From Notospermus geniculatus (lineage: Eukaryota > Nemertea > Pilidiophora > Heteronemertea > Lineidae): a stretch of DNA of 64,000 nt. The notes beneath the pieces were generated by a model. It ran no database searches, had not been told where the DNA came from, and saw only the letters and a program-made list of their open reading frames with translations. The DNA is taken from assembly GCA_002633025.1 (NCBI GenBank), contig NMRB01000189.1, positions 440,029 to 504,028 of the forward strand, written 5' to 3'. This document shows, piece by piece, positions 42,599 through 53,799 of the stretch. Both the position numbers and the translations under genes were made by a program. Position 1 is the first letter of the stretch; every line of letters begins with the position of its first letter.

Positions 42599-45535
42599 AA
42601 CAAAACAAAAAAGGTAAATAAATGGTGCGCAACGGTCCCCTGGCAGTGTCATGGCTATTTCTCTTAAAGCGAATCAAAAGCGAAAAAAATTGGTTTAGAA
42701 ATAGAATTTGAAAGGGGACTAATTTTCGGGAAAAATGTAAACAAACTTCTCCAGAATGTCATCAAAAGAAATTTCGTGCATTCTGATTGGCTGAATTGTC
42801 TGTTTACAAACACCATCCAAATGTAAACAAAATCCGCTTTCGATTCGCTTTAAGGCTGGTTTCAAATAACGGTTTCCAAACTGCCTACTGATTGGTTAGG
42901 AAGGACTTTTGCACAGGCCCGCCACGGTTTATATGTTTATTAAATCTCCGTGTGGTGTATTACTTGTCAAGCTAAGAGGAGGGAATGAGGGACTTTAAGA
43001 AATCTAACGGTAAGCGTTAACTTTACGACAACGTTATTTTTTGTACCGAAAAGGTAATATTCTATCTATTGAATACGCAGTATGAAAAACAACGTTTTCG
43101 TAAAGTTAAGGTTTATGTTAGCTTTCTAAACTCCCTATTATATCGTTGCCTGCACACCACAATTCTGGCGATAAAAGTGAACGTTTCTCAGAAATCCAGG
43201 CGGAGATATGTGTCTGTTGACCCAAACATTTGATCAGCATATAAGTTTAATGCGGTCGTTGTTTGCGTTACTGAAACGTAGGTGTCGGCAACTGGTCGAT
43301 GATCTGGAAACGCAGCAGATGCTTCATATTTTTTGACGTCTGTGGATAACCTCCCATTCTGTTCAGTCGAGGATTCACGACAACTACGCAGTCTGAATTT
43401 AATTTACAACTGCACATATCATATTATATTCGTATTGAGTGGCCATCACAGAAAATGACATGCTTATGTAATATTTTAAAATATGACTCTCGTATTTTGG
43501 ACTTTTTTTCTAAAGGTTATTCGGCGTCTTTATTAAACTTTCATCTCCATAGATCGAGAATAAATAGCCTTAAAATAGCAACATATTCCAATTTTTTTGC
43601 CAAACAAGCAATGGCGGTCAACGAAATTGCATTGAACTTTCGTCATTGCATTTTTGGTAAGACGTTTTAAATATTGTGCTGTTTTAGTTGTATTTAACCT
43701 ATAGAGTTTAATTTTTAGACTGAATCAAAAAGGTGACATTCATAATCGTACCTCTCCAAAGAAAACTGAAAAGAGAATTAAAGCACCCGGTGTAGTAGTA
43801 AAACGTTTCCCTTTTAAAAAGTGTCCACTTCTATTGTTGAATGACGGAATAAGCGGCATGCGTATAGAAACCAATTGTCAGAGATTAGAATGTAACAATA
43901 GGATCTTTTGTTCCCCGGACAGTTTTTTCCTAGGACATTCTTTCCCTTAACACCTGGACTCTCCCTCCTCTATCTTGGCTTCCTCCTGCTCACTTTGTGA
44001 CCGTTTTTCTCCGACTTCATCGATTTATTTCAGAATTTTTGACACCATCGAGGCACTTGGACATGTTGCATGATGGCGTGTTTTGATTGATGAATTTGGT
44101 TTCCCGGCAGAATGTATCTCCCAGCTCGTCCTGATAACCGTGACCGGTGGAAACGTTTTTCAGTGAGGCCCGTGTGCAAGTGTGTCATTACAATAAACTG
44201 ACGGAATAAGCCGCGACTTGACAATGGAGCCGAATCGGTAGATATGTCGTCCTGGATAACCCTGAAGTTTACCCAGGACCAACCTGGGTAACCCTAAAAG
44301 TTACCCAGGACGATCCTGGGTAAACTTTAGGGCACTAAAATTTACCCAGTTTGAAATTCGCGCACTTTTTCACCTGCGGTCGAGGATCTTGAAAACGGCA
44401 CTTCAGTCATATGTTAGTGCACAAAATCCATCAAATCGGCAAAACATGGCAGCTGATAACGTCACTCGTGTTCCTGCGGCGGATTTGCAGATTTATTTGA
44501 ATTCGATCGCATCTTATAGGGACGGTCAGTTCATATCTAAATGTCCAGAAAATCAAAAAGAAAATGGTTAAGGTGGCGGTGGAGATAGTAAACGCATCCA
44601 ATTGAGGCCCGTTTTGAAATTTAATTGCACGAATGTGTTACGACCGTAGTTTACTTTGCCAACGAAATTTGTGAGTTTGTGTGTTGTTTCAGATCTCCGA
44701 ATTGAAAAACTGCACAATAATTAACTGATTATGTAACATTATTCATGAACAATGCAAGTCCCAGATGAAGTTTTTCAGGGGCGATAACGGGTACAGCCGG
44801 CTCCAAATGACCGGATTTTAGGTAGTGATGGATGCAGCATGGCGAGGTCTATGGTCGTTCATGGCCCGATTTTTCAAAATGGAAATAACTAATTAGCAAT
44901 TGCTTAATTAGTGGCCTGAAAAAGGTCAAAACAGAAAATTGAATAATTTTTGCTGTTTTCCTCTGAAATTCAAAAATCGGGGCTGGAACGGCCTTAGAAG
45001 AAGTTTTTTCCAGATCATATTCGAAATCAAATTGACCATCGATCCACGCACAAAAAAGAAATCGCTCGTGAAAATTTGTGAGAAAGTCCGCAACTTTCCC
45101 CGCGAGCCCTTTGTTATGGTAATGAAGAACGCGTGTGGAGTTGGTCACGTTCGGATAAAGCCTGTTAAAAAATCATCGACGACAGAGCTATTGTCAGGGA
45201 ACGGCGTGGCCTAATGGAAAGGCGTCGAAAGAGGTATTGCGCAATACCATCCAGGGCCTAACATGCCTAAGAACTATACTTGCCAAATATTGAAACAGGC
45301 TATGATTGTGACCGACTGCGGTTGAGGCTATGAATAAATTCATTCAAATCATTTCCATATTCAGCGGGAAAATACGGCTGAATCGGTTAATGTCGTCCTG
45401 GGTACGCCTCATTATTACCCTGGGTATTCTGGGTAATCCTTTTTGTTACCCAGGACGATCCTGGGTATAAATAAGGTACCTTAACATTACCCAGTTTGAA
45501 ATCCGCACCATTTTCCGTCTGCATTTTAAAACTGG
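42599..45535. repeat. segmental duplication, copy B (right-truncated)
   Basis: Matches copy A from AACAAAACAAAAAAGG onward. It lacks the insert 35923-38043 of copy A, and the right side ends inside the inner 9-bp-TSD element: the left arm (about 45383-45520) is joined almost directly to ATTTTAAAACTGGGTAATG, the start of the right arm. The MITE, outer element and TTAA element left parts are all present (44160-45380). Confidence 0.85.
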
Positions 45536-45564
45536 GTAATGTTAACCCTATTAAAAATAATATG

Positions 45565-45780
45565 CGATACCATAGGATATACCATAGAGAATACCATAGA
45601 CAATTACCATAGATTTTCTATGGTGCTTGTCTATGGTGTTTTGTAACAGTCTATGGTACTTTTCCCTATGGTACCAATATGATACCATAAGAACTTTATG
45701 GTTCATCAATTTCTATGGTAATCTTTTTATAGTATAATAATGTTGTGTTATTCTATGGTTTATACCCTTTCTATGGTGTT
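45565..45780. repeat. cluster of ACCATAG / CTATGGT heptamers with strand switch
   Basis: Four ACCATAG (45569, 45581, 45593, 45607) are followed by CTATGGT at 45618, 45631, 45651, 45666, 45713, 45753 and 45771. Irregular spacing of 11-47 bp. The arrangement can fold into a multi-hairpin. Confidence 0.8.
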
Positions 45781-45915
45781 CTGCTGTATGGTATTGCACC
45801 GTAAAACCACAGAGGGTACCATGTAAAATGCTTGAAAAGAGTAAAGTTTGTCAAGACTCAGATTTTGACTTGGGAAGAGACTTCTCCGAAAGTGTATGTT
45901 TTCTGTTTTGTCAGG

Positions 45916-45950
45916 TATTTGGTATTTGGTATTTGGTATTTGGTATTTAT
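45916..45950 (+). repeat. GGTATTT microsatellite
   Basis: Five consecutive GGTATTT units. Flanks (45781-46531) hold no convincing gene. Confidence 0.8.
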
Positions 45951-46531
45951 CACTGTTTCCAAATAACTGGCATAACATAAGATGGCGGTGTTCGAATGCT
46001 GCATCTGAGACGTCCGATCGATCAATGGGCCTACACGTGTACGCGTCATCACATCGTCGTGTACAACATGAACAGGCACGGCGTCGTGCCATGCATAGAT
46101 CATGTTTCCACGCTTGACGTGACTGCCTTCAAATCGACCTAGGCCTATCTGAATGCTCCAAGTTATTAATTTGGCAAGAAGGTTGTTGCTACACGTAAAG
46201 GAATACGTTCGAGAATGGTCTATTACTTGATGAATGGTTGGTAATGGTGTTGCAGCTCGTCAAACTTCTCAAGTGAGGAAAAAGACTGTGGCCACTTTTT
46301 GGCTCACTACCTGGACTTGTATCCGAGGTCAACAGAGTATCAGTCTGGTTGCCACTAACTATAGAATTATGATTATAATTAGAATTATTTTATTGATCAA
46401 AAGGCCTTCAAGAGGCAAGTACAAATCATAAAATTTACAATGATGATTCTGATTGGTTGTTTTGTTATACAAAATACATAAATGAGTGAAAGGGCATGGG
46501 CTGTTAAGGAGATGACATGCATGTTGTGCAA

Positions 46532-47229
46532 AACTCGGAAATGGCTGAACCAATCGCAACCAAAATCACAGGGTGGTTCTCTTTTGTTGCGCGATTGAAA
46601 ACTGTACTGCAATAATTAATCTTGACTGACCCTGACCTATAGATTTAAAACAATGCATATTTTTAAATGCCCAGAAATATAAGAAATAAACATGATTTGA
46701 AGCTGTAACTTCGCACAAACTTCAGGGGAGTACCGTAGATAAGTCCCACTGAGAGATCTTCAATTTACTGTCATTATAATGGGAGAAACAAGGACAACAA
46801 AATCACATAATTAAGGGGTGTATTCAACAGGTAGAATATCCAAAACATGCCTTCCTTGGAAACATGGTGAAACTGACTTCAATCTATATTTCGTCATGTT
46901 CAACAAAACACTTCACTGAGGCTGTTCTCCTTTTTCAGTATACCCACAAATCTCAAGTTTTCTTTGTTTCATTTCCTACGTATCTAGCGGAAATGCATTA
47001 AAAATATTAGACTCCTTTCAATTGATTTTCTGGACTTAATGTTCATGTGAAGTTAGAGCTTCAAATGATGATTATTTCTTATATTTCTGGGCATTTAAAA
47101 ATATGCATTGTTTTAAATCTATAGGTCAGGGTCAGTCAAGATTAATTATTGCGGTACAGTTTTCAATCACTCAACAAAAGTAAACCACCCTGTCATTTTG
47201 GTTGCGATTGGTTCAGCCATTTCCGAGTT
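46532..47229. mobile_element. 698-bp foldback with AACTCGGAAATGG ends
   Basis: AACTCGGAAATGGCTGAACC at the left and GGTTCAGCCATTTCCGAGTT at the right; arms about 175 bp (46532-46710, 47056-47229). It sits between GTTGTGCAA and CACTGGGCG. In the third copy of the surrounding repeat (minus strand, 53536-53560) those two are joined directly, giving a natural empty site. Confidence 0.85.
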
Positions 47230-47465
47230 CACTGGGCGAAAAAAGCCCTGTCCGGATCAGTGTGACACCCCAATCCGCGCCCGTGTCTACACCCCAATAC
47301 GCATCTGAGTGATACCTCTACCCTGATCCGGGTGGGTAGGTCTTTCCGCACCGTGTTGGCCTGCTGCCCTGTGTATAACGCCTCGTCTTGCCAATTGGTC
47401 AATTATCCCGTCTTGGGTGAGGCCTAAACTGGATTATGACACCTGAGACAATGGTATGTTTGCAA
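47230..47465 (+). repeat. CACTGGGCGAAAAAAG repeat, copy 2
   Basis: Same order of words as 14312-14538. The left flank 46485-46531 (AAAGGGCATGGGCTGTTAAG) belongs to the same repeat, displaced by the foldback. Confidence 0.8.
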
Positions 47466-48162
47466 AGTCTCGAATAAGTGAATATGGCTAAAGCTCACAG
47501 AGAGTGTAAATATTCCTTCTACCATTCAACCTCTAGATTGACTATGAAGTGTGTGTATACATGTAGATATAAATGCCTTCATGGGTGAATTTAAAATAAC
47601 CACACTGAGCAGATAAGGACATTAAAATACATGCATCTTACGCATACCTGTCTGCACATTACAAGACACTCCATCACTCTTAACTTCAGCATTTCATCTT
47701 CGGACCCTCTTTTACTTATTCAGACAAATTTCAAATCAAGTCAAATGATGATATTCATGACAGCTACATGGAGCAAATGCTTTCACTTCAGGTTTTCCAG
47801 TACATTTACATTTGACCTCGCTGTACAAATCTTAAGCAAAAGCATTTGCTAACTTTTATGAATACAAGCCACAGTTTTCTCACAATGGTTTTCATTAATT
47901 ACTCTTATTAAACATGCTTCTGTACACTAACGTTTAGGTTAGTATCATCATAGGTGATAATATACAATCGTGACAATTTGAGTTATTAGATGCGCCACTC
48001 AATGTCAACTCACGACAGCCTATTTCAGGTCACTGTCCCGCTTCGATCTTGCACTTAGCACACCTTATCTGTTGGATTTTGCACAAATTACACAAATCAA
48101 GCCCCTATTAAGCTGACTTACAGGATTAAGTAAAGCATTTCATTATGTGCGTCATGATTGCG
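47466..48162. other. non-coding stretch
   Basis: AT-rich. AAAGCATTTGCTAACTTTTATG at 47840 resembles part of the flank of copy 1 near 14570. No gene supported. Confidence 0.35.
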
Positions 48163-48165
48163 AAT

Positions 48166-48429
48166 TTAGATGTCTCTCACTTTGAAGTTCTGCAGTTTCC
48201 CAACAGCGCCAATGCCCATTGTTTGACATACCAGATGCCAATCTTTATACGAGGGTAGACTTTCTTGGTCCTGAACGAGGACGACAAATGAGATTTGGGT
48301 GAGGTGAGAGATACTGCCATCCGAACGTTGTGAACGTGCTTTAAATTTCACTTTGGTCGCAATGTAGTCTAGATTGTGAACCGGCAGCCCTACAAATCTG
48401 CCGTAGGTATGGTATAGACGCCACGCCAC
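48166..48429 (-). CDS. unrecognised exon-like stretch
   Basis: A minus-strand frame of about 87 codons with balanced composition (AWRLYHTYGRFVGLPVHNLD, SHLTQISFVVLVQDQESLPS, LQNFKVRDI) and a stop at 48166-48168. No ATG at its start, and the only good upstream acceptor (TTTATTTTCTAG, near 48455) would put a TGA in frame, so it is either a pseudogene piece or chance. No family recognised. Confidence 0.25.
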   Translation of the reverse strand: MAWRLYHTYGRFVGLPVHNLDYIATKVKFKARSQRSDGSISHLTQISFVVLVQDQESLPSYKDWHLVCQTMGIGAVGKLQNFKVRDI

Positions 48430-48891
48430 ATCATCAGACGTCGTTAAATATCATACTAGAAAATAAAAGGAGTATTATCTCTTCTCAAAGAAAGAAAGAA
48501 TGGCAACTTCTCCTATCACACCAGTCTTAAGAAAATCTACTGATTCTTGTTAGAAATCTGAGGAATGCTTTGTAAAGTGCTCCATGCATCTCAATTTTTG
48601 ATATCTGATGTGGTAAAGAACTATCTACTCCTGAATGGACTCCAAAGTTTTTAGTATGCTGAAGGATAATTCATTCACCCCAGCCGAGAGTTATTATTAA
48701 GAATAATTAATAACCGCTAAATGACACCATGATGATTCTATTCATACAATTCTGTGTTACTCCGATATTTGTTTTGGACTTGGTCTTTGTATTTAGTTGT
48801 ACCGTGGATTTTTGAGAACGTAGAGGTTCACACCTTAGGTGTATCCTATACTTCTGTGTACATGTACACCAGCAATACCCAGCAGCAGCAT

Positions 48892-49083
48892 ACACTAAGA
48901 GGCATGTCATGTTTTCCGTTTGGAGCGAGTGTCAGTAAAATTCTCCCAAGCATACACTAAGGGGCAGGCCATGTTTTCAGCTTGGAGTAATAGTGTCAGA
49001 AAAATTCCTCCAAGCATACACGAAGAGGCATGTCATGTTTTCAGCTTGGAGTAATATGGTCAGATTAAAATTTCTCCAATCAT
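48892..49083 (+). repeat. three tandem copies of a 66-bp unit
   Basis: ACACTAAGAGGCATGTCATG, TTTTCAGCTTGGAGTAATA, CTCCAAGCAT recur three times with a few substitutions. Confidence 0.8.
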
Positions 49084-51449
49084 AGCTGCATTTCGGTGAA
49101 ACAAATAATGATGATGCTCTCATATCACGTACACTAGTACCTCGCGGCCACTGATATCTGTGATACATCGACCAAGTTTATTCTTTGGCCTGCGCCTTCA
49201 GTGTGGCGGCTTCCTTTGATGCTTTTATCAGTTTACAGTTAGGCCTTGGGGATTGAATAGTTTGGCATATTCCTCCCTCTGTTTCCTAATCAACTTTCTT
49301 CAACACATCTTTGCATTGCCAATATGGGTTCGTTCGGCCCATTCAGCTGCCTTGACTAAACGCAAAACACGCAGCCCTAATTCAAAGAGGAGGCTTACAA
49401 ACAGCATGAGAATGGTGGTTGTGTTGCCTTCAATCAGTGGCGCCAAAGCTTCCTTCGGGCCAAAATTCCCTTAATTGGAACAAAGGGCTAATTATCCAAA
49501 TACCTGGTATTAAAACATGTTTATAAATCCGCCCGAAAAGGGATTACAAAAACAGTACATTTTGGTATACCCCACTTGAAGAGATCATGTTTATGTAGCC
49601 TGCCAAATTAGTTTGTTCGATTCAGCTTGGCCACGTTAAGTTGAACTAATACATACATTGGGGAGTGTGATTGAACATGTTGAAGAGAGGAAAAGAAGTT
49701 TTTGACGACCAAAAATTTTTCACAGGTTGTTAAAGTTATTTTGCCGTAAATAAGCTTACTGCATTGGCTAATTTCATTGAAACGTCGATGTCAATGAAAA
49801 TGGACATGTGCAGGTTTTCTGGGAATGGGCCTTCAATGTACAAATGTAGCACGCTCTATGTACCATTTGCACTACACACTGGCATCCCTGGTCATTTCGA
49901 TGGAAACATTGGAGTTTTGTCGGGAATGGCATTGAACGATGTAGGCATATTGCCAGAAAATCGGGGTGTCAGCCCCACATAGGCCTATAATAGCTGGGCC
50001 CGCATTGGTCTTTTTATAACTCTTGTTCCCCCGGTAACACATAGCAAGCTGGCTTGACTACAGACCATGTTTGCCCCAAACTATTAGCCCCCAACCCCAA
50101 AGTTCAAACCAAAGCAAACACTGGAATGCAGGCATGGCGGATTCCCCTCGGCTTGATCCTCGCCTTCAACATAATGGGCGTTTCGCCGTTTCACTGAGTG
50201 CCATCTACAAATGTAGGGTACCAAAGTGCAGAGAGCATTTTTGTCCGTCTGTTTGCAATGTGAAATAAACCCCCTCCGCCCCCCCCCCCTCCCACAGATC
50301 GACAAACGGTGTTTTTTTGGCGGATGGGGCAGTCGAAATCGCCGTGAGAGTGTTCCAGTTTTTGAGTGTTTGTCCTTAATCTTCGGCAGATTTATTCGAA
50401 TCCGCAACGGATGTGAGGAACGAGAGCCCCATCTTGACAGATTCTTTCCCTCTAAAGTCATGGCCTTGCTGATTTAGCGAGGGGCCATCCGTCCATCGTT
50501 TTATCACCTCCACAGGCTTATACAAAGTCGTCTTTTAGCGACCACTTCCCCCGAGACAACTCTGTGAAAAAATGTTGATTTTTGTCCATGATCTCAGTAT
50601 CAAATTTAAGGTAAATGGCATTAATTGAAATGGCGAGGCATGACAAGTGACCTGGAGTTGTTTGAAGTTGTATCTCAGGAAGGGTCAATACTGTATGAAT
50701 ACCATTAATACAACTATAAATGCTACACATCAGTTTCTCAGGCCTATAACAAGAATATATATTATTGCTATCATAAGTAATCTATAGCGGATAATTAACT
50801 TTAAATCTGGACAGGAAGGGAACCCCCTTCATAATAGGATTAATGCTGGGCAGCCAGGTCTGACTGCGTGTTTCTCTCTCTGCAGAGAAGTGCCATTTTC
50901 TCTATGTAAGTGTATTTTTAAACAGAATTGGCCTAACCGGTCATTTATCTGCCAAACCAATGTGTTGACACCCCGGGGTTGACACAGTCATCTCGTTCGC
51001 CCGGAGTAGAAAAGTTAAATACCATTTATACATATGTAATGAGAACTACATGGAAAGAGTTTTATTACTGAATCAACAAACTGAAGCTGTAGTGAATTGA
51101 AGGACGGCAAGGTCCAAGGGCACTAGAACAATCATTTGAAAGGCTGGTGTTAACGGCAGGTAATCACTTCGACAAACACAGTAACAGCTTTGACTTTTTA
51201 TTTTATGAATGTTGACTGAGAGATATCCAAAGAAAGAACAGGCACATATTATAGAATCGACACACAAAATGATACAGAAAGTCAACTTCCAGAAACGCGC
51301 GAATCTTCGACCCCAACGGGTCTTTTTCAAGCTGAACACGTCTTTAGCAGAAATTTCTGAAGAGACAAAGAGATTGTTTGGGGTCTCGTTCAATATATAG
51401 TATGAGGTGCAAAATAATAATAACTGGCTTATTAGGCCTAAAGGTGAAA
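49084..51449. other. non-coding stretch
   Basis: No convincing exon. Short frames at 49253, 50084 and 51073 have no motif and no splice support. A C tract lies at 50281. Confidence 0.35.
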
Positions 51450-51530
51450 GACATGCTTCCTACCGGACTCGAACCCACGGAGCCTCGCATTAGGCATGAA
51501 TTGCCTTAACCAGCAGGCCAAATTCCACGT
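51450..51530 (-). repeat. tRNA-derived SINE head
   Basis: Minus strand: TGGCCTGCTGGTTAAGGCA (A-box-like), then GGGTTCGAGTCCGGTAGGAA (B-box). Flank TTCAAAAAAGATGG resembles the SINE at 19383. The acceptor stem does not pair, so not a functional tRNA gene. Confidence 0.65.
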
Positions 51531-52619
51531 TCAAAAAAGATGGTTCAGTGACCGATGTTAAGATTTCGAAGTTCGATGCATTTTGGGGGGCCACCCGGTA
51601 CATGTACGTGAGAGGTCATTTCAAACTTTGCAAATTCGTCTCCAATATCCTGTGTTGAAACTTTGCTCCTCAGTACATTGCCAAAATACCAGGACAAAAA
51701 TTCCCATTCAAAAAGCCTCGAAAGAAAACAATTTACCTCCTCAATGAACAAGCCTCATGGGGGGGGGGGGGGCAGAGTCCACGGCTTGTTGTTAAAATCG
51801 GAAAAGTTTTATCCACAGATGTTAAGTGATCAGAATGCTGTTGGTAGTATGACTGCTTCAGATAGTGGTAACTTTACAGGGAGTAGGTTCCTCTCTTTCA
51901 TACCCATGTCTGGTACTCAAAAGTTGTTCACAAGACATGATCAATTCACACCTGAGATGCGTTCAGCCCGTTCAATATGCATCAGTCCAAACCGTAAATT
52001 TGGTAGGAGTAGGCCTAAGCTTGGTTGAATTACATGTACATGTACTCAACAAGTATAATTCCTCCAAGGATAACTGCTCGAGGTCGTCAGTGACTCAGTT
52101 CTTTCATGCGACATGTAATTGCAGCAGTTTGGCGGAACAAACTATCAGCTTGGATTGCAGCCCTCTATGTAGTTTGGTTAGGTCCCGATCTGTGTAGGCC
52201 TACAGAATTAATGAACTCTAATCCACATTTCTTATCCTGGCAAATTGTCTCATTTAAAAGTGTTTCTTTGCAACTAGATCCTATATTTCTTTGCCTGCTA
52301 AGTAAGTCGGGAGCTCAGATTGTTTTTCCTGTTGGCAATAGGCCTACATACACTTCTTGGAATAAGTTCCAGCTCAGCAAGTTTTCTCTATTCTTGTTGC
52401 CTAATCAAGGACAAGTTAATTTGCTAGTTCTGGAACTTTTTCTGAAAGGTGCATAGGGGCCTACCAGTAACTCCGACGAAGTCCCTTTTACCAATATTTA
52501 TTTCATATCGTCTTAGATGGATGCTTTACCAAGCCAGTGCCCAAATACTATTTCATTACATTAATTATTTCAAGAACTTCCAATATTTTTGTGAGAAAAG
52601 GAAAAGCGAAAAAAAACAA

Positions 52620-52705
52620 CAACTTGGCCTCCAGGGGAATTGACCCCCCGACCACGTGGTTAAAGTTGTCTCATCCTTTGCACTAAGCTAACCGAATACA
52701 AAACC
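52620..52705 (-). repeat. possible second type of tRNA-like SINE
   Basis: Minus strand TTAGCTTAGTGCAAAGG and GGGGTCAATTCCCC resemble degenerate A and B boxes. The B box lacks the canonical GGTTCGA. The flanks 51531-52619 and 52706-53299 hold nothing else I can support. Confidence 0.4.
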
Positions 52706-53299
52706 ATGGAATTGACTTGGTTCAGGACAAGGAGGGCAGCAGCTCGACGTACATGTATTACCCAAATTTAGCAAGCCAGGCTCGATGAATAGCCACCTTC
52801 TTAAATTTGAGTGATTATTTTGCCAATTTTACACCGTCTGCAAGTCAAAGAGCTAGAAATCATGCTCATATGTCCTTTTAAACGATACAAGTATAATATT
52901 CTATACAGGTATAGGTCAACAAGGCAACGTTTATGGCTCAGCCATTTGTGTAGCTGGCCAGAAAATTCCACTTTTGCGATAAAGTAGAACGTTCTCACTA
53001 CTGCATTGAGAGATATCAAAAGAATCTCGTGCTGAACTGGCTGCGTCATCCAATTTGAATTAGACTTTCAATATCTTGTTATTGGCCTACAGTAAGCCTT
53101 TAGGAAGTTGTCATGATAAGCAGTGCATTTAACATACACTAAATACATCTACATTGCTTTAATTTAAGAATCTTTATAGCATTCGGAGGAGATGGGTACA
53201 TAATTCAGAAACGGCACTTGTACACATACAAGTACATGTAACACACTCGGTAAATGTAGGTGTCATAATCCATGTTTAATTAGGTTTCACTGATTTAAG

Positions 53300-53600
53300 A
53301 CTGCGCAAATATGCCATTGTGAGCTGTCATAATCCAGATTAGGCCTCGTCCAAGACGGGATAATTGACCAATTGGCAAGACGAGGCGTTACACACAGGGC
53401 AGCTTACCAACACGCTGCGGAAAGACCTACCTACCCGGATCAGGGTAGAGGTATCACTCAGATGCGTATTGGGGTGTAGACACGAGTGCGGATTGGGGTG
53501 TCACACTGATCCGGACAGGACTTTTTTCGCCCAGTGGTTTTGCACAACTTGCATGTCATCTCCTTAACAGCCCATGCCCTTTATGAATACATACATAAAT
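53300..53600 (-). repeat. CACTGGGCGAAAAAAG repeat, copy 3, with uninterrupted flank
   Basis: Reverse complement of 47230-47465, continuing without a break into GTTTTGCACAACTTGCATGT and CATGCCCTTTATGAATAC, the flank seen at 46485-46531. Confidence 0.8.
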
Positions 53601-53799
53601 GGAGATAACAAGGTATTAACTATACAATACATGAAGACATAGACATCTGGGATGTAAAGTGATCTGAAATGTGGGGCACATGCCTCTAATCCCTTGACTC
53701 CTTTCTGGGAGGATTATGGAGATGTATTCGGCAAAAATTCTATTTATCACAGGATCCTCATTTGAGAACAGCCAAATAAATTTACTGTGACTATCCAGA

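Noticed and set aside
45760-46117. Frames around the GGTATTT microsatellite
   Set aside because: Low-complexity translation, no splice signals.
51450-51530. Functional tRNA gene
   Set aside because: A and B boxes are recognisable but the acceptor stem and anticodon arm do not fold; better explained as a SINE head.
52106-52456. 116-codon frame as a gene
   Set aside because: Hydrophobic but without motif, splice support or repeat homology; composition fits chance in AT-rich DNA.
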